Positions 12,004 to 20,578 of a DNA stretch of 25,453 bases are shown in pieces; position 1 is the first letter of the stretch; each line of letters starts with the position of its first letter. The DNA is taken from NCBI GenBank assembly GCA_037176905.1, contig JBBBWG010010778.1, positions 63,677 through 89,129 on the forward strand, given 5' to 3'. The position numbers and the translations under genes are program-made. Source of the stretch: Azolla pinnata. Its lineage: Eukaryota; Streptophyta; Polypodiopsida; Salviniales; Salviniaceae. The notes under the pieces were generated by a model. That model worked only from the letters and a program-made list of their open reading frames with translations, was not told the DNA's origin and did not search any database.

Positions 12004-14634
12004 ATGATTTCCAACAGCGATGCTTCCAGACAAAGCCGGGGAGGCGTCCTCGATAAACTCAAGGTGTGCTCTCTCTTGCTCTCTTTCTCCCTCTCCTGCT
12101 TAGAAAATGAGGAGGTAGATCCTAATTAAACCTGTCTTACGACGGCCCCTCGTCTTACAGTAGCCAGATCCGCTCGTGGCCTATCAGTATGGGAGGCTTT
12201 GTCAGATAGATGGTTGTCTTGGCATGTCTCTGTGTGTGCATCTATTTATGTGTGACAAGTAAACACACGTGGATGGTGGTGCACACATACATGCATATGT
12301 ATATGTGCATATATGCCCTCTCGCGTTAGTATCTGCTGCTATTTATCTCTGGACACATGGTGTATTATGTGCAGACATGATGGAATTGCAGGTGTTCGCA
12401 AGTGTGTGTGTGTGTGTGTGTGTGTTGTGTATCTATGCATGCGTTTACATGAGTCCCTGCATGTGGGTATCCCTCTTTTTTATGGTGATCAGTGTATGCA
12501 TCTGTACATGAGTGCCGGGTATTGCAAGAACTATGTGTGGGCATGATTGATGTGTACATGTATGTATGCATGAGTGTGTGTAGACATGGTGGATTTTGCA
12601 GCAGGCATAGAAAATGTTCTGTTTTGAGCCATATCAATGGAAATGATGTAGGCATGGTGGATTTGCAGCAGGAATAGAAAATGTTCTGTTTTGAGCCATA
12701 TAAATGGAAAGGATGTAGACACGGTGGATTTACAGCAGGCATAGAAAATGTTCTGTTTTGAGCCATATAAATGGAAAGACGCATCTCTCAAAATGCAACC
12801 ATCTTTGTGTTTATGAGGATTTTTGTCCCTGTCTCTGTAGATGGTTGCAGGATGGCAACCCTCGTCTTCCTCGGACACAGGCAAAGGCAAGAGTAAAACT
12901 AGCAGTCGGATCGCCCACGGCTTCAGTCTCGTCAAAGGAAAGGCTAACCATCCGATGGAAGACTATCATGTCGCTCAATTCGTTCCTTTAAATAATCACG
13001 AGCTTGGATTGTTTGCCATCTTCGATGGTCACCTCGGACACGATGTTCCTCAGTATCTACAAGAGAACCTCTTCAATAATATACTAAGCCAGGTACGCAC
13101 ACAAGCTGGAAGAAGAAATTGCATGGATATCACATTAGCTCGCACGTTTTCTTTATGTCTGATATCCATATGCGTACACATATGCGCTGACGTAAACCTT
13201 TCTATGCGTTTGTCTTTATTTTATTGTAATCTTGTGTAAAATGTTCTGTTTCTTGTTGGGGCAGCCTGAGTTCTGGAAACACCCAACCCAGGCTATCTTG
13301 AAAGCATATGAATTTACGGATAAAGTAGTCCTACAAAAGGCTCCAGATTTGGGAATTGGTGGCTCGACTGCAGTTACGGCTATCCTTATCGATGGCCGGA
13401 AACTTCTGGTAGCTAATGTTGGCGATTCAAGAGCAGTTCTCTGTCGAGCTGGAGAAGCTATCCAGCTTTCAGTAGACCATGAGCCCAAGTCAGAGAAAAA
13501 GGCCATAGAAGACAGGGGAGGGTTCGTCACAACTCTTCCAGGTAATGTTTTCACCTACGCTTGTGATGGCAACTTATTTTTCNNNNNNNNNNNNNNNNNN
13601 NNNNNNNNNNNNNNNNNNNNNNNNNNNNNNNNNNNNNNNNNNNNNNNNNNNNNNNNNNNNNNNNNNNNNNNNNNNNNNNNNNTAGAAGACAGGGGAGGGT
13701 TCGTCACAACTCTTCCAGGTAATGTTTTCACCTACGCTTGTGATGGCAACTTATTTTTCTTTTCGGTTATTCCGGATGTGGCATTTGCTTCTCTTTGTTA
13801 TTTCTCAGGCCACTTACTAGTGCAGCAATATACTTATATACAAGCAGGCCATTCATGCTGACATGATACAGCCTATGCATGATGCTGCTATATTTTAGGT
13901 GCTAGCTACTCGTATTAGGTTGTATACTGGAAGCTTCTTGTACCATGTTTTTGTACACGTGCTACGTGCACTAATACATAGTGCACGTCCACTACATAAC
14001 GGGATACAGAAGATTGCTGCAGACCACACACATACATTTCCATGCACATTCTACACATTATATACTAAATGCTGACACTGTATACTAGATACTACATCCC
14101 AAATACCACATATGCTACATTCTACTTACTGAATGCTCGCATACTACACACTGTACACCCCTGCATCCCACATACCACACACCTGATACAACATGCCCCA
14201 CATAACACATGCGACACTATACTGAATGATCGAATCACTGCGTTTCTTAGGAGATGTGCCGAGAGTAGATGGGCAGCTAGCAGTTGCACGTGCGTTTGGA
14301 GATAAGAATTTGAAGGTGCATCTAACGTCTTACCCTGATATTCTTGAGATGGAGTTGAATGATAGTGATGAGGTCCTCATACTAGCAAGTGATGGATTGT
14401 GGAAGGTCAGAGGAATTTTCTACAATGTATCCAAGTCTTTGGTGTGATCGTAGGCATCCTTTCTCCATACTGAATCAATTTTTAATCCTTCTGTAGGTTA
14501 TGGAGAACCAGGAGGCGGTATCTCTAATAAGGAAGGTGAAGGATCCGGAAACAGCTGCCAAAAAGCTCACAGAGGCTGCATTAACGAGGAAGAGTAAGGA
14601 CGACATCTCATGCATAGTCGTACGGCTGAAGTGA
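12004..14634 (+). CDS. Protein phosphatase 2C, PIA1-like (probable clade F)
   Basis: Mn/Mg-dependent Ser/Thr phosphatase of the PPM family. Exons: 12004-12063, 12841-13092, 13265-13541, 14251-14405, 14497-14634, all GT-AG, giving 293 aa (close relatives are about 280-290). The motifs occur in order: MEDY at 59-62, [11 protein letters not shown] at 78-88 with metal ligands D82/G83, GGSTAV at 136-141, VGDSRAV at 156-162, [13 protein letters not shown] at 202-214, ASDGLW at 242-247 with D244, and DDIS at 283-286 with D284. The short N-terminus and the IAHGF...[11 protein letters not shown] pattern point to the PIA1/PAPP2C-like group, whose members act in defence, stress and light signalling; the exact orthologue is not determined. 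Exon 1 (20 aa) is kept because relatives carry a similar lead-in ending in a K-M/L-K element. No signal peptide or membrane segment is seen, so it is probably cytosolic or nuclear. Intron 3 contains an assembly gap with duplicated flanks, but no coding sequence seems lost. Confidence 0.94.
12402..12425. repeat. GT dinucleotide microsatellite in PP2C intron 1
   Basis: About 12 GT units within a wider T/G-rich stretch (about 12225-12590) full of TGTG, TGCATG and ATGTAT words. This is intronic sequence. On the opposite strand it reads as a His-Thr repeat, which is not a gene. Confidence 0.9.
12580..12780. repeat. Three-copy tandem repeat (67-68 bp unit) in PP2C intron 1
   Basis: Copies begin at 12580, 12648 and 12715. 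Each runs from a GTAGACATGGTGGATTT-like start through AAAATGTTCTGTTTTGAGCC to a terminal ATGGAAA, with only a few substitutions between copies. The last copy ends 60 bp before the exon 2 acceptor. The minus strand stays open across the copies and gives a repetitive peptide, which is an effect of the repeat. Confidence 0.93.
13506..13582. repeat. 77-bp sequence duplicated across the assembly gap (left copy)
   Basis: This block covers the last 36 bases of PP2C exon 3 and the first 41 bases of intron 3. It is repeated base-for-base at 13683-13759 on the far side of the N run. Only this left copy is joined in frame to the rest of exon 3, so it is the one used for the coding sequence. An exact copy abutting both sides of a gap is the usual sign of two overlapping contig ends that were not merged. 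Confidence 0.97.
13583..13682. other. Assembly gap, exactly 100 N
   Basis: A run of 100 undetermined bases, a conventional placeholder for a gap of unknown length. It sits inside PP2C intron 3. Because the flanks are identical, the true distance may be less than zero (the contigs overlap), in which case no sequence is missing. Confidence 0.99.
13683..13759. repeat. 77-bp sequence duplicated across the assembly gap (right copy)
   Basis: Identical to 13506-13582. It contains a second copy of the exon 3 end with its GTAATG donor. A gene predictor could wrongly call it as an extra exon or read through the N run. It is most likely an artefact, not a real duplicated exon end. Confidence 0.95.
13964..13988. 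repeat. Perfect hairpin in PP2C intron 3
   Basis: A 9-bp perfect inverted repeat, ACGTGCACT and AGTGCACGT, with a 7-base loop. It lies in intron 3 after the gap. No function is implied, though it could fold in the pre-mRNA. Confidence 0.8.
14020..14225. repeat. Degenerate CA/TACTACA-rich tract in PP2C intron 3
   Basis: About 200 bp dominated by variants of ACATAC, ATACTAC, CACATA and TACAC, with few G bases. It looks like a decayed microsatellite and reaches to within about 25 bp of the exon 4 acceptor. Its strand bias is opposite to the GT-rich intron 1. Confidence 0.75.
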
Positions 14635-15028
14635 TGCATTCGTCCAATTTAAAACTTACCTCTTTTTTGCTCTCGAGACGTGAAAGGAATTCGTAATGAT
14701 TTGGCAAAAGAGTAGTAAGAAAACGAGGGGGGATATCGGGTACATGATGGCAAGTACCTGTAGGAAGGTGTATATAGTGAACAAGGGGAAGAGAGACAGA
14801 GCGTGGAAGAGGGCGGGGAGTGTGGGTAAGCTCACCAGGTTCCAATTTGATCACAATGTGTGCTAGATCTAGGAATGATGTTCATCATTGGTCACAATAA
14901 TAGGGATATCTATTTTGGCCCCATGCTAAGATGGCATTCAAAGTTTAAGAAGAGTTTGGCCTAATATCAGGCCAAAATGCTGTGTTGTACATGTTCTATT
15001 TTTACTAGTTTCTGAATTCATCACATAG

Positions 15029-15046
15029 ACACACACACACACACAC
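15029..15046. repeat. AC dinucleotide microsatellite
   Basis: Nine AC units, about 395 bp after the PP2C stop codon. Confidence 0.88.
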
Positions 15047-16119
15047 TGCCCAGTGCTATGGTGTGTGATGGAATGACCTTTTTCTACAAGGATTGACGAT
15101 GTTTATGGACGAAATAAGAAGAACTATGCGCATATATATACATGCATAGCTTTCAGTTATAATCCGACTCGTGCCTTTGTCTTTGTCTCCCTGTCCCTCG
15201 CTCTATGTATATATGCTCTGTTGATGGGGCGATTGAAGCTATGGACCGAATTTTTTTGAAAGTAATACATCATGTGTGTACCAAACTTAAAACATAATTC
15301 GTTGCAATCTGTCTCGGAATAGTGTTTTTCCATAGGTTTTTCCTGTTGTTCAATGTGCTTTGTACGCCGACAGCTTAGAAGGTTTCAACATGAAACATGC
15401 ATATATATGATCAATCAGCATGTGTCCCCTGTTTGGAAGATGCTGGACAGTGACCGTGCTAACCGCATTTTGAGCTGATGCAATTGCTTAAGTCTTGTAA
15501 TGACTTTGCATGTGTGCTTGAAGGCTCTATGGCTGAGTATTGATCATCTCAGTTTGGTACAATTATAGAATCATGGAAGCAAGGTCACTTGGTTCCAAGC
15601 AAACTTGGATGCTGATTCATGGAAGATGGTGATTTTCAATGGCAGACAGAAGTTTTGTTTCAAGGTTTACACCTCTGGTAGCCTAACTAGCTCCATGGGG
15701 AGGATTCATAGAATGTGGTCTTATTAAAAATGAATATTTAAATGGCAATCTTGCGCATACGGATCGAGTACTTTATGAAGTCGATTTTGCTCCGAGATCG
15801 GGGTAGGAATGTGAATTCGCAACAGGCGAAATATTCCACGCCAAACGGCATTTCGGCAATCACGGTCTGCTTTCTCCGCAGATTGAGTGCGATCGTTAAT
15901 TATGCAGTCGGTCGGTTCCGAAGCACGGCGAATTCTGATCCCGGGGAGTTCCTCGTAATGCCTCGCGGCTCCGTCGACGTTGTTACGTGCGTAGCACGCC
16001 GTACGCGTACAGTACGTACGTATGCTGCGTGCGTATCGTAAAAGTATTCAATAAAAAGTTGATAGCTTCTCAGAATACGTATTTCTAACGGATGGTTGTT
16101 AGTAAATACGGGACGTGAA

Positions 16120-16172
16120 AAGCAAACGCGAACGGGAACGCAAACGCGAACGCAAACGCGAACGCGATTGCA
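16120..16172. repeat. Short tandem repeat of AAACGCGAACGC-type units
   Basis: Alternating AAACGCG and AACGC/AACGGG words form an imperfect array with a period of about 12, just before the CAGAAAG array. Its boundaries are approximate. Confidence 0.75.
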
Positions 16173-16177
16173 AAACG

Positions 16178-16219
16178 CAGAAAGCAGAAAGCAGAAAGCA
16201 GAAAGCAGAAAGCAGAACG
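16178..16219. repeat. CAGAAAG heptanucleotide tandem array
   Basis: Five perfect 7-bp units start at 16178, followed by a sixth with one or two changes (CAGAACG). Confidence 0.92.
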
Positions 16220-16378
16220 CAAGCGGCTCGTTACAAGCCGTTAGGGGAAGGCGGGGGGGAAGTTTGAAAAATGAAGAGAGAGAAAAAGAGAGGAGAGAGG
16301 AGAGAGGAGATGAGGCGACATTAAAGGAGGGAGGGAGAGAGAGAGAGAAAGAGAAGAGGAGCTCGGACTGTGCAGGCT

Positions 16379-16393
16379 ATGGCGGCATTCTAA
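16379..16393 (+). other. Possible four-codon upstream ORF before DUF936
   Basis: ATG GCG GCA TTC TAA. The stop TAA is the first three bases of the first TAACCC telomere-motif unit. It would matter only if the DUF936 transcript begins upstream of it, which is unknown. Confidence 0.35.
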
Positions 16394-16575
16394 CCCTAAC
16401 CCTAACCCTAACCCTAACCCTAACCCTAGAAAGCCAGGCGAGCAGAGCAGACGAAGAAAGCAGCGCAGCTCCAAACCCTAACCCTAACCCTAACCCTCGA
16501 AAGCCAGGCGAGCAGAGCAGACAAAGAAGGCAGCGCAGCACCTAACCCTAACCCTAACCCTAACCCTAACCCTAG
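16391..16575. repeat. Telomere-motif (CCCTAA) arrays in a 70-bp higher-order repeat
   Basis: Three blocks: 16391-16426 has six TAACCC units, 16473-16497 has AAACCC plus three TAACCC units, and 16543-16572 has five TAACCC units. The two spacers, beginning at 16429 and 16499, are near-identical (GAAAGCCAGGCGAGCAGAGC and onward), giving a period of 70. The unit is the six-base TTAGGG type, not the TTTAGGG type most common in plants. Single AAACCCTAA teloboxes are known cis-elements near plant transcription starts, and the second block contains a perfect one. The array ends 107 bp before the DUF936 ATG, so it is in the leader or core promoter. Confidence 0.95.
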
Positions 16576-16681
16576 CTCCTCCGTCGTCGTCTCCCCCGAC
16601 CGCCTCCGCTTCATCGTCGTCGTCGTCTTCCCCTGGAGAGCTCTGTCTCCTCCTCTTCTTCTTCTTGTTCCCCCAGAAGCC

Positions 16682-19600
16682 ATGGCGTCCCTGACCCCCG
16701 GCATCCTGCTCAAGCTCCTGCAGCACATCAACTCCGACGTCCGCGTCGCCGGCGAGCACCGCTCCGTCCTGCTGCAGGTCATCGGCATCGTCCCCGCCCT
16801 CGCCGGCGGCGACCTCTGGCCCAACCAGGGCTTCTACATCAAGCTCTCCGACTCCTCGCACGCGACCTACGTCTCCCTCCACGACCTCGACAACGACCTC
16901 ATCCTCTCCGACAAGCTGCAGCTCGGCCAGTTCGTGTACGTGGAGCGCCTGGAGTCCGGGAGCCCCGTGCCTCGCGTCGTCGGGATCCGCCCCCTCCCCG
17001 GCCGCCATGCCTGCGTCGGCGCTCCCGAAGATCTCATCGCCCGCCCTTCGCCATCGCTCACCAACGGCTTCGCAATCCACTCCGCCTCCAACTCCTCCGT
17101 CATCATGGAAACTGCCCCTGCTGCTCCTGCTCCTGCTTCCAAGAGATCCAACAACCCTAATTCCAGCCATGGATCTTCGGCGCCTGATCCCAGCCCTGCC
17201 TCGCACCGCTACTCCGACTTCCAGAAGATCATCGACTCCATGATGGCCTCCTCTCACCATCACCGCGCCTCCGACTTCTCCAAGCCTTCGTCCGATCATC
17301 ATCATCATCACCATCACCGTTCCTCCGACTTCTCCAACAACAACAACAACAACAAGCCTTCATCCGACCCACGCTACGCGGATCTCCCCTCCAAGCCGTC
17401 CTCGGATCGGCGCTCCATCAAGGAGCAGCAGCAGCAGCAGCAGCAGATCCACGAGAAGCTGGTTGAGCCTCTCTCCGCGAATCGCTTCTCCGACCACCGT
17501 CGGACCTCTGCCTGCCCGGTCGCCAACAATCGGTACAGCGCATCCGTGGAGAAGAAGGGCAACGGCAGCTCGGATAAGAGCATCGCAGAGGATGCGGAGA
17601 ATGTGTACACGGATGTGCAGCAGAGCGAGCAGGGGGAGGCAGTGGCAAAGGCAAGGAGGAGGATGGTGAAGTCCAAGATTTTCAGGGATGCATCTCCTGC
17701 AAGCAAGGCGCGCTCGTCGACGCCCAGTCGGGGTGCGACAACTCCATTGAAATCCAGCAACACAAGCACCACCATGCCTGCAGGGGACAGTAACCCTAAT
17801 GGCAATGGAGGCGTGGGAAGTGCTGCTAATGCCCCTGCTAGTGGCAATGGAGACATTGCCAGTTCTCATGGCAATGGAAGCATCAATGGAATCGGGCACG
17901 AGAATGGGACCTCGAATGCGCCTCCTTCGGAGACCGATGAGCCGATCGAGAGAGGCGAGGGCTCGACGAAGAAAGGCGCTTACATTGTTCCCTCGAGGTA
18001 TCGGCAAAGCTCCCCTAGTGGCAAGGTCAGGCAGGTGTCCCCGAGTGGGAAGATTATCAGCAGGCAAGCTTCTCCTGGAGGCAAGATTCGACAGAGCTCG
18101 CCCAGCTCTCGCAATTGGCAACAAGGCTCTCCTAGCTCCCGAGCTCGCCAGGCCTCGCCCACGGGGAAGAGATCCATCAGCACGGGCCGAACCCCTCGAG
18201 TTAGCATCGGAGACATGAGCCGCAGGAGATCCTCGATCTATGCCCCCTCTGCCTCCAGCTCTAAAAGCGTCGATCTTTTGGCCTCCGCCATGAAAACACT
18301 GAGGAGGAGCATCGAGGACACCCCCGACAAGGTCAAGCCTTCTTCCTCCACTCGAGCTTCCAAGGAATCCAAGACCCCTGCTGCTGGCCCCCCTCTGGTA
18401 TAGTGCTCCTTTGCTGCTCTTTGCTCTTTCATTCTTGACCTGGGAATGGTGCTCATTGTTGATTGTTGCACTTAGGAATAGGAAAATGGTGACAAAAATC
18501 CATATTGGTATGCTCATGCGGAATCGTGAGATGAAAGGTGTCATTTTCTTGTCGGTAATGCTGGTGTGATTATCCAGCTGATTGTGTATACGGGAGGATC
18601 GTGATGTATGGTGTTGATTATTTGTGTGTGGATATGGATAACTTCAGCATGTTGGGATGTGGATAATCTCTCTGTGTTTGGATGTGGATTGTTTAGATTT
18701 TGTGTTCAGATGTGTATAACCTTGATTTTGTTTAGTATTTGATAGTGTCTGGATTTGCAGCAATCAATAATAATAATGTATGCTTCTTCTGATTTTCTCT
18801 TTGTACTATTTTGTCCTGCAAACAGCAAGAGGGTGATCAAAACCAGCAAAAGCCCGAAGTGAAGGCAAGCCGCTCTACTGCGTGCTCGACGAAGAAATCC
18901 TCATCACACTCAGACTCCAGCGCTTCACACCGCCCAATCATCCATGATCGGAAGTGGACTGATGGAAGCATATCTTGGTCTACCCTGCCCCACAATCTCG
19001 TGTCGCTGGGCAAGGTGTAACTTTCAACAGATCATTGTGCTGAACAGGAAGAAAACTTCTGTAAATCGCTGAATTGCATGCTTCTGTCTACAGGATGTTA
19101 TGCTGAAACGCAATGCAGCGTCGAAAGCAGCTGCTCAAGCATTGCAAGAAGCTTCAGCCCATGAGACTGTACTTCGATGCATGAGGTGGGTGAGATTCAT
19201 CTATTTATCCTGATCATATCTATCTATCTATCTACCTATGCTGGTTGAACCAAACAAACACTGGACCATGCTCTTTTGTTGGTCTTTTTTTTTCCAGCAT
19301 GTTTGCAGAGCTCTGTTCGGTGTCAGACCCTGAGAATCCCACCCCAACGATGGACACGTTCTTTGGTTTGTACCAATCTGTCCGTGCTGCATCATCTGAT
19401 TTACATACGATGGTGTGGCTCCGTGCACAAGATGATGCTGATTCTTCCATCGATGAGGCCAAGCTAAAAAATGCATCAGTATGGATCAATGCAGCTTTAT
19501 CAGTAGACCTAGCCTCTATATCCCATTTCAGCAAGCAGTTTGCGGCTGCCCTAAAGGGTTGCTCCTCTCCTCGGAAAGACTCTATGATGATGATCTCTCA

Positions 19601-20288
19601 CTCTTTGTCGAAGAAGCCCAGTGAGTCAATGGCAAGCTCTCAACTGACCTCAAATCAAAGGGGAGCGAGCTCTCCATTGGTGAGGAGAACACCATCGGCC
19701 ACACCAATGAAAGGCTTTCAGGGAACTGCTGAAAGGCTGAGCTCGAGCCAAGAGCTGAGGAATCCTTCACCGCTGAAATCAAGCTCAATGAAGAGGAGCT
19801 TGGGCACGAGTGGGGCTGAAAGTATAGTGAAAGCAGCAGGGTTTCTCCTTGGGGAAGCAGCATCATCAAAGAGGTCCAATGGTGGAATCGTGTCGACTAC
19901 TAGTACAACAACCACGACATTAGAGCTGGTGAATCTGTTGAAGAGTGAGATGCAAACCTGGTTCTTGCAGTATGTAGAGAAAGCCTTGGAGTTTGGTTTC
20001 CGGCTCACGTTCATCAACTCAAGTGGGTCTAGCAATGGTGGGAACGATGTGGCAACTGTTGATGGGTCTTCAGAGCTCAAGATTGCGCAGAAAGAGAGCA
20101 GTGTGATTGCATTGATGCTGTCTCAGATCAAGAGGGTGAATGATTGGGTGGATGTGATCGAAACGGATAAGGAGAAACCGCTGGATCTGCCTGTGGTTCA
20201 GATCCTCGATCGTGTCAAACGCAAGATCTATGAGTTCTTGCTGCAGCATGTGGAATCTGCTGCCACTACCTTGGGCAAATGCATATAA
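16682..20288 (+). CDS. DUF936 family plant protein with low-complexity SP-repeat middle
   Basis: A plant-specific protein of unknown biochemical function. Exons: 16682-18397, 18826-19014, 19094-19185, 19298-20288; GT-AG introns; 995 aa. Residues 1-120 are the conserved DUF936 head ([14 protein letters not shown] through [14 protein letters not shown]), a beta-rich segment that may be OB-like (inference). Residues 120-575 are low complexity: a His run near 206, Asn run near 219, Gln run near 248, Gly/Asn-rich stretch near 365-415, and six Ser-Pro-Ser/Gly-Gly/Ser-Lys/Arg repeats at about 440-500. The conserved C-terminal region starts around the DRKWTDG motif in exon 2 and continues through [12 protein letters not shown] and the Leu-rich end. 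No signal peptide or membrane segment is visible. The 5' part is strongly GC-rich at third codon positions and the 3' exons much less so. It is longer than many relatives (about 600-800 aa), largely through the middle. The start ATG has a GCCATGG context. Reading through exon 1 instead of splicing would stop after one extra codon. Confidence 0.93.
17995..18185 (+). repeat. Ser-Pro-Gly-Lys peptide repeat in the DUF936 protein
   Basis: Six degenerate copies of an approximately 9-11-residue unit of the form (R)Q-x-SP-(S/G)-(G/S)-(K/R)-x-R, at about residues 440-500. The result is a basic, proline-directed-kinase-like motif array. The family is uncharacterised, so any role in phosphoregulated binding is inference. 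Confidence 0.85.
19216..19232. repeat. TATC tetranucleotide repeat in DUF936 intron 3
   Basis: About four TATC units, between the donor after exon 3 and the acceptor of exon 4. A related array lies in the gene's 3' flank. Confidence 0.8.
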
Positions 20289-20468
20289 GGAGAGCATATT
20301 ATTGGTATATAACAGGCACATCGTAGCAAGTAATATCAGAAAGTAGATTGATGTTGGATGTAAGCAAGATGAAATGCTTATGATCTTCCAATCTACCTAT
20401 ACATATAGAACATGAGTGTGCATGAGAATGCATTTAGTATCACCGAAGCAGATTTGTGGTGATGATGC

Positions 20469-20510
20469 TATCTCTCTATCTATCTATCCATCTATCAATC
20501 TATCTATCCA
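20469..20510. repeat. TATC/CTAT microsatellite in the DUF936 3' flank
   Basis: An imperfect array of CTAT units with ATCC and AATC interruptions, about 180 bp after the stop codon and 60 bp before the AATAAA. Confidence 0.85.
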
Positions 20511-20572
20511 TGTGAGATCAAGTCCTTTCTTTGTCTCTAGACGGGCAAAGGCAGAGCCATATAGAATCTTTC

Positions 20573-20578
20573 AATAAA
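20573..20578 (+). promoter_or_regulatory. Polyadenylation signal AATAAA for DUF936
   Basis: A canonical hexamer 285 bp after the DUF936 stop codon, in an AT-rich context. Plant poly(A) signals are loose, so this is plausible and not proven. Confidence 0.5.

Larger units (their letters stand above)
15740..16240. other. CpG-rich patch between PP2C and DUF936
   Basis: CG dinucleotides are frequent here (words such as CGGTCGGTTCCG, GTCGACG and GTACGCGTAC), while the preceding kilobase has almost none. An open frame at 15742-16041 codes for no protein I recognise. An imperfect hairpin lies at 15983-16041 (TTACG and GCACGC pairing with GCGTGC and CGTAA). The patch could be an unmethylated promoter-proximal region of the DUF936 gene or an insertion of different origin; the sequence does not decide. 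Confidence 0.55.
14635..16681. other. Intergenic region: PP2C trailer, CpG-rich patch, DUF936 leader
   Basis: The first part (to about 15740) is AT-rich, includes the probable PP2C 3' untranslated region and holds an AC microsatellite at 15029-15046. From about 15740 the composition changes abruptly to CpG-rich. From 16120 onward the DNA is built of short tandem repeats, a GA-rich tract (about 16262-16365) and telomere-motif arrays, ending at the DUF936 start codon. I see no supported gene. Confidence 0.65.

Noticed and set aside
12365-12935. Minus-strand frames with a repeated peptide of the GSKQNIFY type
   Set aside because: The peptide repeats are the 67-68-bp intronic tandem repeat read on the wrong strand, and the frames overlap PP2C exon 2.
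13683-13861. A second copy of PP2C exon 3 as a tandem alternative exon
   Set aside because: The copy is only the last 36 bases of the exon, lacks an acceptor, and begins exactly at the edge of the N run, which indicates an assembly artefact.
15742-16041. A 99-codon frame in the CpG-rich patch
   Set aside because: No family resemblance, start in AT-rich DNA and end in a palindromic repeat; better explained by a low stop-codon rate in CG-rich DNA.
16096-16545. A 149-codon plus-strand frame with Leu-Thr and Pro-Asn repeats
   Set aside because: It begins at a non-ATG codon and the repeats are translations of the TAACCC arrays and purine-rich tracts.
16490-17317. A 275-codon minus-strand frame with Met/Val/Asp-rich ends and Arg-Val repeats
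   Set aside because: Its repetitive part is the telomere-motif array read in reverse and the rest is antisense to DUF936 exon 1.
17360-18544. A 394-codon open frame on the minus strand
   Set aside because: It is antisense to exon 1 of the DUF936 gene and arises from its GC-rich codons; it has no recognisable domain.
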